In this document: piece by piece, positions 9,678 to 17,740 of the stretch
Layout: every line of letters starts with the position of its first letter
Numbering within the stretch: position 1 is the stretch's first letter
DNA from: Pseudomonas neuropathica
Lineage (GTDB): Bacteria > Pseudomonadota > Gammaproteobacteria > Pseudomonadales > Pseudomonadaceae
Direction: 5' to 3'
Assembly (NCBI RefSeq): GCF_015461835.1
Contig: NZ_JACOPX010000016.1
Location: forward strand, 62,001-126,000
Length of the DNA: 64,000 bases
Notes under the pieces: model-generated
The model's input: only the letters and a program-made list of their open reading frames with translations
Databases searched by the model: none
What the model was told of the DNA's origin: nothing
Position numbers and translations under genes: made by a program

Positions 9678-10745
9678 ATGACTGCCCTGAAGAACGACCG
9701 TTTCCTCCGCGCCCTGCTCAAGCAACCCGTTGACGTCACCCCGGTGTGGATGATGCGCCAGGCCGGCCGCTACCTGCCGGAATACCGCGCCAGCCGTGCC
9801 CACGCCGGCGATTTCATGAGCCTGTGCATGAATCCGGAATTCGCCTGCGAAGTCACGATGCAACCGCTCGACCGCTATCCACAACTGGACGCGGCGATCC
9901 TGTTTTCCGACATCCTCACCATCCCCGATGCCATGGGCCAAGGCCTGTACTTCGAGACCGGTGAAGGCCCGCGCTTCAAAAAAGTCGTCAGCACCCTGGC
10001 TGACATCGAGGCCCTGCCGATCCCTGATCCGCACAAAGACCTCGGCTATGTGATGGACGCAGTCAGCACCATTCGTCGCGAGCTCAACGGTCGCGTGCCG
10101 CTGATCGGTTTCTCCGGCAGCCCGTGGACCCTGGCGACCTATATGGTCGAAGGCGGCTCGTCAAAAGACTTCCGCAAGACCAAAGCGATGCTCTACGACA
10201 ATCCACAAGCCATGCACCTGTTGCTGGATAAACTGGCGCAATCGGTGACCTCGTACCTCAACGGCCAGATCATGGCCGGTGCACAAGCGGTGCAGATCTT
10301 TGACACCTGGGGCGGCAACCTGTCGGCGGCGGCGTACCAGGAGTTCTCGCTGGCCTACATGAAGAAAATCGTCAGCGGCCTGATCCGCGAACACGACGGT
10401 CGCAAGGTGCCGGTGATCCTCTTCACCAAAAACGGCGGCCTGTGGCTGGAAAGCATCGCCGAGGCTGGTGCCGACGCACTGGGCCTGGACTGGACCTGCG
10501 ACATCGGCAACGCCCGCGCCCGTGTTGGCGACAAGGTTGCCCTGCAAGGCAACATGGACCCAACTGTGCTCTACGCAAAACCGGAAGCGATCCGTACTGA
10601 AGTCGGGCGCATTCTGGCGAGCTACGGCAAGGGCAGCGGTCATGTGTTCAACCTCGGCCATGGCATCACGCCTGAGGTTGATCCGGAGCACGCGGGCGCC
10701 TTCCTGCGCGCGGTGCATGAGCTGTCGGCGCAGTATCACGAGTGA
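9678..10745 (+). CDS. hemE: Uroporphyrinogen decarboxylase
   Basis: Removes four carboxyl groups from uroporphyrinogen III to give coproporphyrinogen III in haem synthesis. The 355 residues are the standard length. The N-terminal signature PVWMMRQAGRYLPEYR holds the substrate-binding arginines, and the second signature GFSGSPWTLATYMVEG is intact. Single gene between two REPINs, with its own intrinsic terminator at 10758. Confidence 0.97.
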   Translation: MTALKNDRFLRALLKQPVDVTPVWMMRQAGRYLPEYRASRAHAGDFMSLCMNPEFACEVTMQPLDRYPQLDAAILFSDILTIPDAMGQGLYFETGEGPRFKKVVSTLADIEALPIPDPHKDLGYVMDAVSTIRRELNGRVPLIGFSGSPWTLATYMVEGGSSKDFRKTKAMLYDNPQAMHLLLDKLAQSVTSYLNGQIMAGAQAVQIFDTWGGNLSAAAYQEFSLAYMKKIVSGLIREHDGRKVPVILFTKNGGLWLESIAEAGADALGLDWTCDIGNARARVGDKVALQGNMDPTVLYAKPEAIRTEVGRILASYGKGSGHVFNLGHGITPEVDPEHAGAFLRAVHELSAQYHE

Positions 10746-10757
10746 TCGCCACACCAT

Positions 10758-10789
10758 AAAAAACGCCCGGCTAAATGCCGGGCGTTTTT
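10758..10789 (+). terminator. Intrinsic terminator of hemE
   Basis: The stem AACGCCCGGC / GCCGGGCGTT with a 5-base loop is flanked by A-rich and T5 tracts, 12 bases after the hemE stop. Probably works in both directions. Confidence 0.9.
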
Positions 10790-10822
10790 GTTTCCACGAT
10801 TCAACGTCGTACGCAGATCAAT

Positions 10823-10912
10823 TGTAGGAGTGAGCCTGCTCGCGATAGCGGTGAGCCAGTCGACCGATGTGTTGGCTGACACACCGCTATCGCGAGCAGG
10901 CTCACTCCTACA
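10823..10912. repeat. REPIN, family 1
   Basis: Inverted TGTAGGAGTGAGCCTGCTCG arms with a variable core. It lies between the converging hemE and MFS genes. Confidence 0.9.
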
Positions 10913-10922
10913 GGGTTTTGTC

Positions 10923-12197
10923 TCAGGCCTTAACACCCTGCAACGGCGGCAACTTCGCCAGTTTCAACGCCACCAATAGCGCGATCAGCAACAACGCTCC
11001 GATAAACAAGCCAATCCCGTTCCAGCCGCCCAGATGCCAGAACACCCCGCCCGCCGTGCCGGCAATGCTCGACCCGGCGTAATAACTGAACAGGTACAAC
11101 GACGACGCCTGTCCCTTGGCCTTGGTCGCGCGACGGCCGATCCAGCTGCTCGCCACCGAATGCGCGCCAAAGAAGCCAAAGGTGAAAATCAACATGCCGA
11201 CAATCACCAGCAGCAGCGGCGTAAACATCGTCAAGGCAAGGCCGGCAAACATCAGCGCAATGGTCGCCCACAAGACTTTGCGTCGCCCCAGTTTATCGGC
11301 GAGCGAACCGATCTTCGCCGAGCTGTAGATCCCTGACAGATACACCACCGACAACAATCCGACGAACACCTGATCAAGGTTGTACGGCGCAGCCAGCAAG
11401 CGATAACCGATGTAGTTGAACAGCGTGACAAACGCGCCCATCAACACGAACGCTTCAAGAAACAGTAGCGGCAGCCCGGCATCGCGAAAGTGCATGGTGA
11501 AGCCGTCGAGCAGGCTGCGCGGGTGCAGCGAGCGTGAACGGAAGTTGCGCGACTCCGGAAGGATCTTCCAGAACACCGCTGCGGCAATCATCGCCAGACC
11601 GCCGATCACCAGCATCGCCGTGTGCCAGCTGACAAAATCGATCAGCACACCGGTGATCAAGCGCCCGCTCATACCACCAATCGCGTTGCCGCCGATGTAC
11701 AAACCCATCGCCAGGCCAATGTGTTGCGGGTGGATTTCTTCACTCAGATAGGTCATCGCCACCGCTGCCAGACCGCTCAACGACAGCCCGATCAGCGCAC
11801 GCATGAACAGCACGCCTTCCCAGCTCGGCATCATCGCGCTGGCCATGGTGCACAGCGCCGCTGCGAACAGCGCGGTCACCATCACCGGTTTGCGCCCGAT
11901 CCGATCGGAAATCGGCCCGGTGATCAGCAGGCCGATGGCGAGCATGCCGGTGGCCACCGAAAGGATCAGGCTGCTCTGCGCGGCGTTGATTCCGTACTCG
12001 TGGGACAACAGCGGCATCATTGGCTGCACGCAATACAGCAGGGCAAACGTCGCGAAGCCGCCGCTGAACAGCGCCAGCACCGTGCGCATGAACATCGGCG
12101 TGCCTTTTTCGATGTAGATCTCTTGCAGCTCGGCGACGACATCGTCCGCTGCGGCGGGCGGGACTTCATGGGCAAGGGGCGCGACAGCAGTTTTCAC
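10923..12197 (-). CDS. MFS transporter, YnfM-like efflux family
   Basis: A 12-helix inner-membrane transporter of the major facilitator superfamily, 424 residues from the GTG at 12197. That start is chosen because an AGG sits just upstream and because the longer frame adds only a non-conserved leader. A soluble N-terminal stretch of about 40 residues precedes the first helix. The loop motif between helices 2 and 3 reads GPISDRIGRKPV, the classical MFS signature, and a second copy SLADKLGRRKV marks the second half. The sequence resembles YnfM-type (COG2814) exporters. The substrate is unknown. It is divergent from a LysR gene that likely controls it. Confidence 0.8.
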   Translation of the reverse strand: MKTAVAPLAHEVPPAAADDVVAELQEIYIEKGTPMFMRTVLALFSGGFATFALLYCVQPMMPLLSHEYGINAAQSSLILSVATGMLAIGLLITGPISDRIGRKPVMVTALFAAALCTMASAMMPSWEGVLFMRALIGLSLSGLAAVAMTYLSEEIHPQHIGLAMGLYIGGNAIGGMSGRLITGVLIDFVSWHTAMLVIGGLAMIAAAVFWKILPESRNFRSRSLHPRSLLDGFTMHFRDAGLPLLFLEAFVLMGAFVTLFNYIGYRLLAAPYNLDQVFVGLLSVVYLSGIYSSAKIGSLADKLGRRKVLWATIALMFAGLALTMFTPLLLVIVGMLIFTFGFFGAHSVASSWIGRRATKAKGQASSLYLFSYYAGSSIAGTAGGVFWHLGGWNGIGLFIGALLLIALLVALKLAKLPPLQGVKA

Positions 12198-12315
12198 TTC
12201 AGACCTCGGAGGGCACGGCCAGGCAGGCAATGAAAAAATCATATAGCTGGCTAATGTTTCTATCCAATATATTGTTCGACCTGTTTGATAGCTTTAACGA
12301 CCTAATGGGGTTTCC

Positions 12316-13212
12316 ATGGAATTGCGTCATCTGCGCTACTTCATCGCCGTCGCCGAGGAACTGCACTTCGGCCGCGCGGCACAGGTGCTGGGCATCTCGC
12401 AGCCGCCGCTGAGCCAGCAGATTCAGGCGCTGGAGCAAGAGGTTGGTGCGCGGTTGTTCGAGCGCACCAATCGTCGTGTTGAGCTGAGTGAGGCCGGACG
12501 GTTGTTTCTGGAGGAGGCGCGGTTGGTGTTGGCGCAGGTTGATAAAGCGGCGGACGTCGCCCGGCGTGCGCAACTCGGTGAATTGGGCGAGTTGAAGATT
12601 GGTTTCACCTCGTCGGCGCCGTTCAACTCGACCATTCCGCAGGCGATCTTTTCCTTTCGTCAGCGTTTTCCGGCGGTGCACCTTAACCTTCGCGAGATGA
12701 GTAGTACGCAGGTTGCCGAGGGCCTGGTGGACGAGTCGATCGAGGTCGGCATCATGCGCCCGCTGGGTTTGCCCGATTCGCTGAGTGTGGTCGAGTTGAT
12801 GCGCGAGCCGCTGGTCGCCGTGCTCGGCTCCAAGCATCCGCTGGCCCAGGGATCGGAGGAGGGCTTGTTCCTCTCGGCGCTGGCGCTGGAGCCGTTCGTG
12901 TTCTTTCCGCGCAGCTACGGCAGCGGGCTGTATGCGCAATTGCTGAGTCTGGCGCGCGATGCCGGGTTCAGCCCGCACTTTGCCCAAGAAGCCGGGGAGG
13001 CGATGACCATCATCGGTCTGGTCGCAGCGGGGCTGGGGGTTTCAGTGCTGCCGGCGTCCTATCAGCGGATGCGCATCGACGGCGTGGTCTATCGCCCGTT
13101 GCTCGATCCGGAGGCGGTGTCGGCGGTGTGGCTGGTGCAGCGCAAGGATCAGAAATCGCCGATGGCCAAGGCATTTGTCGACCTGCTTACGCGCAAGGTC
13201 GAGTCTGCTTAA
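12316..13212 (+). CDS. LysR-family transcriptional regulator
   Basis: A 298-residue LysR-type regulator. The N-terminal winged helix-turn-helix covers residues 1-60 (MELRHLRYFIAVAEELHFGR, then LGISQPPLSQQIQALE). The effector-binding domain starts near residue 90 (GELKIGFTSSAPF) and resembles the BenM/CatM/AlsR group. It is transcribed away from the MFS gene across a 118-base gap; ATAG-N13-CTAT at 12243-12263 in that gap could be its site, but this is weak. Divergent LysR/MFS pairs normally mean inducible control of the transporter. Confidence 0.88.
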   Translation: MELRHLRYFIAVAEELHFGRAAQVLGISQPPLSQQIQALEQEVGARLFERTNRRVELSEAGRLFLEEARLVLAQVDKAADVARRAQLGELGELKIGFTSSAPFNSTIPQAIFSFRQRFPAVHLNLREMSSTQVAEGLVDESIEVGIMRPLGLPDSLSVVELMREPLVAVLGSKHPLAQGSEEGLFLSALALEPFVFFPRSYGSGLYAQLLSLARDAGFSPHFAQEAGEAMTIIGLVAAGLGVSVLPASYQRMRIDGVVYRPLLDPEAVSAVWLVQRKDQKSPMAKAFVDLLTRKVESA

Positions 13213-13288
13213 AAGATCGCAGCCTTCGGCAGCTCCTACAGGGAGACCCGAATTCCATAGTAGGAGCTGCCGAAGGCTGCGATCTTTT
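13211..13288. repeat. REP palindrome, family 2 (AAAAGATCGCAGCCTTCGGC)
   Basis: Inverted arms AAAAGATCGCAGCCTTCGGC / GCCGAAGGCTGCGATCTTTT enclose about 38 bases. It begins on the last base(s) of the LysR stop codon and lies between converging genes. Relatives occur at 49520, 61837 and 63628. Confidence 0.88.
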
Positions 13289-13298
13289 GATCTTGCCG

Positions 13299-13736
13299 TT
13301 AGGGCAACCGCACCAAATCCCCCTTCAGCGCCACCCGCGTGACAAATATCCCCGCCCGGCACTCGTACGTATTCAAATCCTTGCGCACATGCTGGTCGTA
13401 GTAACTGACGATATTCACCACCGCATTCGCCCCGACTCGCTTGGCATCGGCCTGCAACTTGATCAGATTCGACTGCAACACCCACTCGCAGGAGTTGTGG
13501 TCACTCTTGTTGAAGCCATTGGTCTTCAAATCACTGACCACCCCTCGGCGCAGCAACTGCTGCGTGCCCTGCGGCCCATTGCCGAGCAGATAGAACTTCA
13601 CACTGCCATCCAGCCGTCCGGCGCGAAGCGCATCCGACAGCACGGTTTCGAAGGGCATGTACATCAGATTGGTAGCATGGCTGGCGCTGGGCAGTAGCGC
13701 GAAAAGCGCAGCGGCGATCAGGGCTTTCACTTGCAT
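13299..13736 (-). CDS. Exported protein of unknown function, paralogue of the downstream lipoprotein's C-terminal domain
   Basis: A 145-residue protein with a clean signal peptide (MQVKALIAAALFALLPSASHA). Start 13736 is chosen because AGGAG lies six bases upstream; the in-frame ATG two codons earlier touches that site. The mature part contains LDGSVKFYLLG, LKTNGFNKSDHNSCEWVLQS, GANAVVNIVSY and ECRAGIFVTRVALKGDL. The same blocks recur in the C-terminal half of the lipoprotein at 14500-15303. The GANAVVNI stretch recalls the YbjQ-type fold, but I do not recognise a function. Cys residues in the shared blocks could form disulphides in the periplasm. Confidence 0.7.
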   Translation of the reverse strand: MQVKALIAAALFALLPSASHATNLMYMPFETVLSDALRAGRLDGSVKFYLLGNGPQGTQQLLRRGVVSDLKTNGFNKSDHNSCEWVLQSNLIKLQADAKRVGANAVVNIVSYYDQHVRKDLNTYECRAGIFVTRVALKGDLVRLP

Positions 13737-13825
13737 GGTCATCTCCTTGACGTAGCGATGAACATTCGCTGATTCAAAGAGTGTAGACACCGTACATCTG
13801 CTACAGAGAAAACAGTGTGGAGTAT

Positions 13826-13845
13826 GTGTAGCTCAAAGGCTACAC
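13826..13845. promoter_or_regulatory. Palindromic operator of the toxin-antitoxin operon
   Basis: A perfect inverted repeat GTGTAGC-N6-GCTACAC ends seven bases before the toxin ATG, overlapping where a ribosome site would be. Position and symmetry fit autorepression by the downstream HTH antitoxin; this is inference. Confidence 0.6.
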
Positions 13846-13852
13846 TTCGGCG

Positions 13853-14158
13853 ATGACTGAGATTCTTCGAAGTTCCACATTTTCCAGCTGGCTTTTAAAG
13901 TTGGCTGATAGTCGCGCCAGGATGCATATTCAGGTGCGAATTGATCGTATGGCTGACGGAAATTTTGGCGATGTCAAAGCTATCTGTGAAGGGCTCAGCG
14001 AAGTCAGAATTGACTATGGCCCCGGATATCGAGTCTATTTCATGCAACAAGGTCGGCAAGTGGTCATCCTCCTTTGCGGCGGAGACAAGAGCAGCCAACT
14101 CCGAGACATCAAGCAAGCCAGGCTCATCGCGGAGTCCTGGCAGGAGCAAAACCCATGA
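13853..14158 (+). CDS. RelE/HigB-type toxin (phage Gp49-like addiction killer)
   Basis: A 101-residue toxin of the RelE/ParE superfamily, HigB-like sub-group, expected to cleave mRNA on ribosomes. Family features are the N-terminal F-x-W-L-x-x-L-x-D helix, VRIDYGPGYRVYFMQQG in the sheet, and the end ILLCGGDKSSQLRDIKQAR, typical of addiction module killer proteins. Its stop overlaps the antitoxin ATG by four bases. The toxin-first order is that of higBA. A perfect palindrome precedes it. Confidence 0.85.
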   Translation: MTEILRSSTFSSWLLKLADSRARMHIQVRIDRMADGNFGDVKAICEGLSEVRIDYGPGYRVYFMQQGRQVVILLCGGDKSSQLRDIKQARLIAESWQEQNP

Positions 14159-14442
14159 CCGAAAAATTCACTCGTTGGGACTCAGTCGAGTACCTCAAGA
14201 CAGAAGAGGACATGGCTAACTATCTGGACGCCTGCATGGAGGAGGCTGGAGATGACCCGGCTTTTATCGCCAAGGCACTTGGCACCATAGCGAGAGCGCG
14301 AGGCATGACTCAGGTCGCACGTGACGCAGGGTTGTCCCGAGAGAGCCTCTACCGCGCACTATCAGGTGAAGGAAACCCCGAGTTCGGAACAATCCTGAAA
14401 GTGGTGAAGGCGTTAGGATTGAAGTTACACGCCAGTACTTGA
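14155..14442 (+). CDS. HigA-like antitoxin with HTH domain
   Basis: A 95-residue antitoxin of the 'addiction module antidote' type. ATG at 14155 overlaps the toxin stop as ATGA. The N-terminal half (FTRWDSVEYLKTEEDMANYL) is the toxin-neutralising part. The C-terminal half is an HTH: ARGMTQVARDAGLSRESLYR followed by GNPEFGTILKVVKALGLKL. It should neutralise the toxin and repress the shared promoter. Confidence 0.87.
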   Translation: MTEKFTRWDSVEYLKTEEDMANYLDACMEEAGDDPAFIAKALGTIARARGMTQVARDAGLSRESLYRALSGEGNPEFGTILKVVKALGLKLHAST

Positions 14443-14454
14443 TCCGGGCTGAAT

Positions 14455-14484
14455 GACAAAGGGCGCCGAATGGCGCCCTTTGTC
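14455..14484. terminator. Bidirectional terminator between the TA operon and the APE-side lipoprotein
   Basis: A perfect 13-base stem GACAAAGGGCGCC / GGCGCCCTTTGTC with a GAAT loop lies between two converging genes. T-rich sequence follows on the plus strand and the A-run provides T on the other. Confidence 0.8.
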
Positions 14485-14499
14485 GTTTCTACAATCCCA

Positions 14500-15303
14500 T
14501 CAATCCACGTGCGCCAGATCCCCGCGCAACGCCACGCTCGACACCACCAGACCGGCACGGCACTGGAATTTTTCGGTGTCTTTGTACAGGTCACGCTGGT
14601 CGACGCTGGCGATGTTGATCACGGCGTTGGCGTCGGCTTTTTTCGCAGCGTTCTGCAGGGTTGCCAGCGCCGATTGCAGGGCCCAGAAGCAGGCGTCTTC
14701 GTCGGATTTGTTCGAGCCGTTGGTCTTGCGGCTGCTGCTCACGGTGTCGAGTTTACGTACTTGCTTGGGCAGGGTTTCGCCGGCCAGGTAGAACTTCACG
14801 CTGCCGTCGAGCAGGCCGGCGTCGGTGGCGCGTTTAACGCCTTCACGGAAGCTCAGGTAAGTCGGCTCGTCGGCGCCCTGTTTGATGATGCCCAAGCTGT
14901 TGACGGCTTCGATGTCCGGGTTGATCGACAGCTCTTTGAGCACGTTGTCGCGCAGGCGGTTGACCCAGCGGTTGTAGTTGCCGTGGATCTTGCCGTCCTT
15001 GGCGTCGAGGCCGTAGCTGCTCCGGTAGTCGATTTCGAACGAGGTCGGGGTGAACGGAATATCGACTTCGGCGTGATGGCGACCGCGTACGGTGATCGCC
15101 GCTTTGATCATGCCCGGACGCACCGATTGCACGACCCACTGGCGATCGTTCAGCGCAGTGACGATGGCGCGGCTCATCTGTTGCTGGGTGAAACCGAGGT
15201 TGGGCGAGAACTCTTCCTTGGCGTTGTAAACCGGTTTGCTGGTGCAACCGCCGAGCACAAAAGCCAGTGCCAACAGAGCGGCGATGCGGTGAAACTGAGT
15301 CAT
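14500..15303 (-). CDS. Lipoprotein with two-part structure, end of the APE operon
   Basis: A 267-residue lipoprotein; MTQFHRIAALLALAFVLGGC ends in the lipobox LGGC. ATG 15303 is chosen because GGAG lies eight bases upstream. The N-terminal half contains AKEEFSPNLGFTQQQMSRAI and WVVQSVRPGMIKAAITVRGR. The C-terminal half (from about residue 165) repeats the blocks of the exported protein at 13299-13736 (LDGSVKFYLAG, KTNGSNKSDEDACFWALQS, DANAVINIASV). It starts 25 bases after the last ketosynthase and may be co-transcribed, but nothing ties it to pigment synthesis. Function unknown. Confidence 0.7.
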   Translation of the reverse strand: MTQFHRIAALLALAFVLGGCTSKPVYNAKEEFSPNLGFTQQQMSRAIVTALNDRQWVVQSVRPGMIKAAITVRGRHHAEVDIPFTPTSFEIDYRSSYGLDAKDGKIHGNYNRWVNRLRDNVLKELSINPDIEAVNSLGIIKQGADEPTYLSFREGVKRATDAGLLDGSVKFYLAGETLPKQVRKLDTVSSSRKTNGSNKSDEDACFWALQSALATLQNAAKKADANAVINIASVDQRDLYKDTEKFQCRAGLVVSSVALRGDLAHVD

Positions 15304-15328
15304 TCCCTTCACTCCAAACGTGTTGCGG

Positions 15329-16561
15329 TCAGTGCCAGCGGCGGAAAATCAACGAGGTGTTGACGCCACCAAAAGCGAAATTGTTGTTCATCACGTAGTC
15401 GTGATGCATCTGGCGGAATTCGCCGCGCAGGTAATCGAGCTTGCCGCAGTGCGGATCGACCTCGTCGAGGTTGAACGTGTGCACGTACAGGTCGCGGTTC
15501 ATCATCTCGATGCTGAACCACGACTCCAGCGCGCCGCAGGCGCCGAGGGTGTGGCCGAGGAAACTCTTCTGCGAGCTGATCGGCATGCGTTCACCAAACA
15601 AACTGCTGGTCGCCAGTGTTTCGGCAATGTCGCCCTGTTCTGTAGCGGTGCCGTGGCCATTTACATAACCGATGGCCTCCGGCGTCAGGCCGGCGTCTTC
15701 CAGCGCCAGTTCCATGGCACGGCGCATGGTCACTTGTTCCGGGCGTGTGGTGTGCTGGCCGTCGGCGTTGCTACCGAAACCGACGATCTCGGCGTGGATA
15801 TGCGCACCGCGCGCCAGAGCATGTTCCAGCTCCTCAAGGACCAGCATACCGCCGCCTTCACCGATCACCAGACCATCGCGGCCCTTGTCGTACGGGCGTG
15901 GACTGGTCTGCGGCGCATCGTTTTTCAGGCTGGTGGCGTAGAGTGCGTCGAAGACCATGGCTTCGGTCGGGCACAACTCTTCGGCGCCGCCGGCGAGCAT
16001 CAACGGCAGGCGGCCGAACTTGATCGCCTCGTAGGCGTAACCGATGCCCTGGCTGCCGCTGGTACAGGCGCTGGACGTCGGGATCAAACGACCGGTGAGG
16101 CCAAAGAAGATGCTGATGTTGGCGGCGGTGGTGTGCGGCATCATCCGCACGTAGGAGTTGGCGTTGAGGCCTTCGGCGACAGAGTTGAGCAGCATGTTGC
16201 CGAACGCTTTGATCTCGTCGGTGCTGCCGGTGGACGAACCACAGGCGACGCCCATGCGCCCATCCTTGATCGATTCATCGCCTAGCAGACCGGCGTCAGC
16301 CAGGGCTTTTTCTGCTGCGCCGACTGCCAGTCGCGACACCCGGCCCATGCTGCGCAATTGCTTGCGCGTCCAGTGCGCAGGCACTGCAAAGTCATCGATC
16401 GGCCCGGCCAGGCGCGTGTTGAGTTCGCTGAAACGATCCCACTCGTCCATCCGGCGAATGCCGCTGCGATTGGCCGCGAAGTTGCCGGCGATGGTCTCCC
16501 AGTCGCTGCCCAGCGAGGTGATGCCGGCCATGCCGGTGACGACGACGCGCTTCATCAGCAC
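15329..16561 (-). CDS. Beta-ketoacyl-ACP synthase (ApeR-like)
   Basis: A FabF-like condensing enzyme of 410 residues that extends the polyene chain with malonyl-ACP. Catalytic Cys lies in TSSACTSGSQGIGYAYEAIK, with histidines in NGHGTATEQGD and FLGHTLGACGALES. The C-terminal FGGVNTSLIF box is intact. It overlaps the ketoreductase by seven bases. By order and type it matches ApeR of the aryl polyene system, which also uses a second KS (17737-18933) and a chain-length factor (32786-33511). Confidence 0.87.
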   Translation of the reverse strand: MLMKRVVVTGMAGITSLGSDWETIAGNFAANRSGIRRMDEWDRFSELNTRLAGPIDDFAVPAHWTRKQLRSMGRVSRLAVGAAEKALADAGLLGDESIKDGRMGVACGSSTGSTDEIKAFGNMLLNSVAEGLNANSYVRMMPHTTAANISIFFGLTGRLIPTSSACTSGSQGIGYAYEAIKFGRLPLMLAGGAEELCPTEAMVFDALYATSLKNDAPQTSPRPYDKGRDGLVIGEGGGMLVLEELEHALARGAHIHAEIVGFGSNADGQHTTRPEQVTMRRAMELALEDAGLTPEAIGYVNGHGTATEQGDIAETLATSSLFGERMPISSQKSFLGHTLGACGALESWFSIEMMNRDLYVHTFNLDEVDPHCGKLDYLRGEFRQMHHDYVMNNNFAFGGVNTSLIFRRWH

Positions 16562-17283
16562 AAGCCTCCGTTGACCGCCAGCACCTGGCGGGTGATGTAC
16601 GAGGCTTCCGCCGACATCAGGAAATTCACCGCACTGGCCACCTCTTCCGGGGTGCCCATGCGTTGCGCGGGGATCATTTTCATCAATTCTTCCACCGGCA
16701 CGTTTTCATCCAGCATCGCCGTGTCGATCAGGCCCGGTGCGACGCAGTTAACCGTAATTTTGCGCTTGCCCAGCTCGATCGCCAACGCCTTTGCCGCGCC
16801 GATCACGCCGGCCTTGGAGGCGCTGTAGTTGACCTGGCCGCGGTTGCCGATCAGCCCCGACACTGAGGTGATGCAGACAATGCGACCAGCGGCACGGCGG
16901 CGGATCATCGGCATCATCACCGGGTGCAGGACGTTGTAGAAACCGTCGAGGTTAGTGCGCAACACCACGTCCCAATCGTCATCGCTCAACGCAGGGAACG
17001 CGCCGTCGCGGGTCAGCCCAGCATTCAATACCACGCCGTAATAGGCGCCGTAGGTTTCGACGTCGGCTTCCAGAATGGTTTTGCAGGTTTCGCGATCGGC
17101 AACGTCGAATTGCAGGATCCGCGCCTTGCGGCCCAGCGCTTCGACTTCAGCCTGAACGGCTTGTGCTTCGGCCATGCCGCTGCGGCAATGCAGGACGATA
17201 TCGTGCCCGGCCTGCGCCAGACGCAAGGCAATGGCGCGGCCGATGCCACGGCTGGAGCCGGTGACCAGTACGGATTCAGTCAT
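16555..17283 (-). CDS. 3-oxoacyl-ACP reductase (ApeQ-like, FabG family)
   Basis: A 242-residue short-chain dehydrogenase. The nucleotide motif is VTGSSRGIGRAIALRLA and the catalytic set is Ser in ITSVSG with YSASK. It ends in VLAVNGGLC, close to the FabG end VNGGMYM. It reduces the beta-keto group with NADPH after each condensation of the polyene. It overlaps its operon neighbours by eight and seven bases. Confidence 0.9.
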   Translation of the reverse strand: MTESVLVTGSSRGIGRAIALRLAQAGHDIVLHCRSGMAEAQAVQAEVEALGRKARILQFDVADRETCKTILEADVETYGAYYGVVLNAGLTRDGAFPALSDDDWDVVLRTNLDGFYNVLHPVMMPMIRRRAAGRIVCITSVSGLIGNRGQVNYSASKAGVIGAAKALAIELGKRKITVNCVAPGLIDTAMLDENVPVEELMKMIPAQRMGTPEEVASAVNFLMSAEASYITRQVLAVNGGLC

Positions 17284-17740
17284 CGTTCGACTCCTGTGTC
17301 TGTTGCAGATATTGAGTGGCTTCGGGCGGGCGGAACACGTTCAGCCGCGCGCTGGCATGAATGCCGGCGCCGTTGATATGGCATTCGAAGACGCCCATGC
17401 CGTTGTCATCTTCCAGCGAGCGCAGGCCATGGATGGTCAGTTCGCTGCCGGCGGGAAACGCTTCGACGTTGCACTCGAACTTGCGCGTACCGAGCAGAAA
17501 GCCCAGCTCCACCGGATTGCCTTTCTGCCGCGCGTGGCAACCGGCAAATGCGGCGACGCTCTGCGCCATCAGTTCGATGCCGACCCAGGCCGGCAGGCTG
17601 CCGTCGGGCAGGTTGAACAGGCCATCAGGCTGGACCGTGAGACGGGTGTAGATCTGCTCATCGTCAAAACTTGTGATGCTGTCGATCAGAATCATGTCGC
17701 CCGCATGGGGCAGCAGTTCGGCGAGCGGCCAGGGGATCAT
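17276..17740 (-). CDS. 3-hydroxyacyl-ACP dehydratase (ApeP-like hot-dog protein)
   Basis: 154 residues; ATG 17740 overlaps the preceding ketosynthase stop as ATGA. Signals are LLPHAGDMILIDSI at the N terminus (the FabZ-type LPHR..ML-D pattern) and AWVGIELMAQSVAAFAGCHA in the central helix. A single hot-dog domain fits ApeP, which pairs with ApeI to dehydrate 3-hydroxyacyl-ACP to the conjugated ene. The second dehydratase here is the C-terminal domain of the ligase at 29263-30942. Confidence 0.85.
   Translation of the reverse strand: MIPWPLAELLPHAGDMILIDSITSFDDEQIYTRLTVQPDGLFNLPDGSLPAWVGIELMAQSVAAFAGCHARQKGNPVELGFLLGTRKFECNVEAFPAGSELTIHGLRSLEDDNGMGVFECHINGAGIHASARLNVFRPPEATQYLQQTQESNDD

Noticed and set aside
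9456..10912. Repeated palindromes as a CRISPR array
   Set aside because: Copies are kilobases apart and are inverted pairs, not regularly spaced direct repeats; no cas genes are present.
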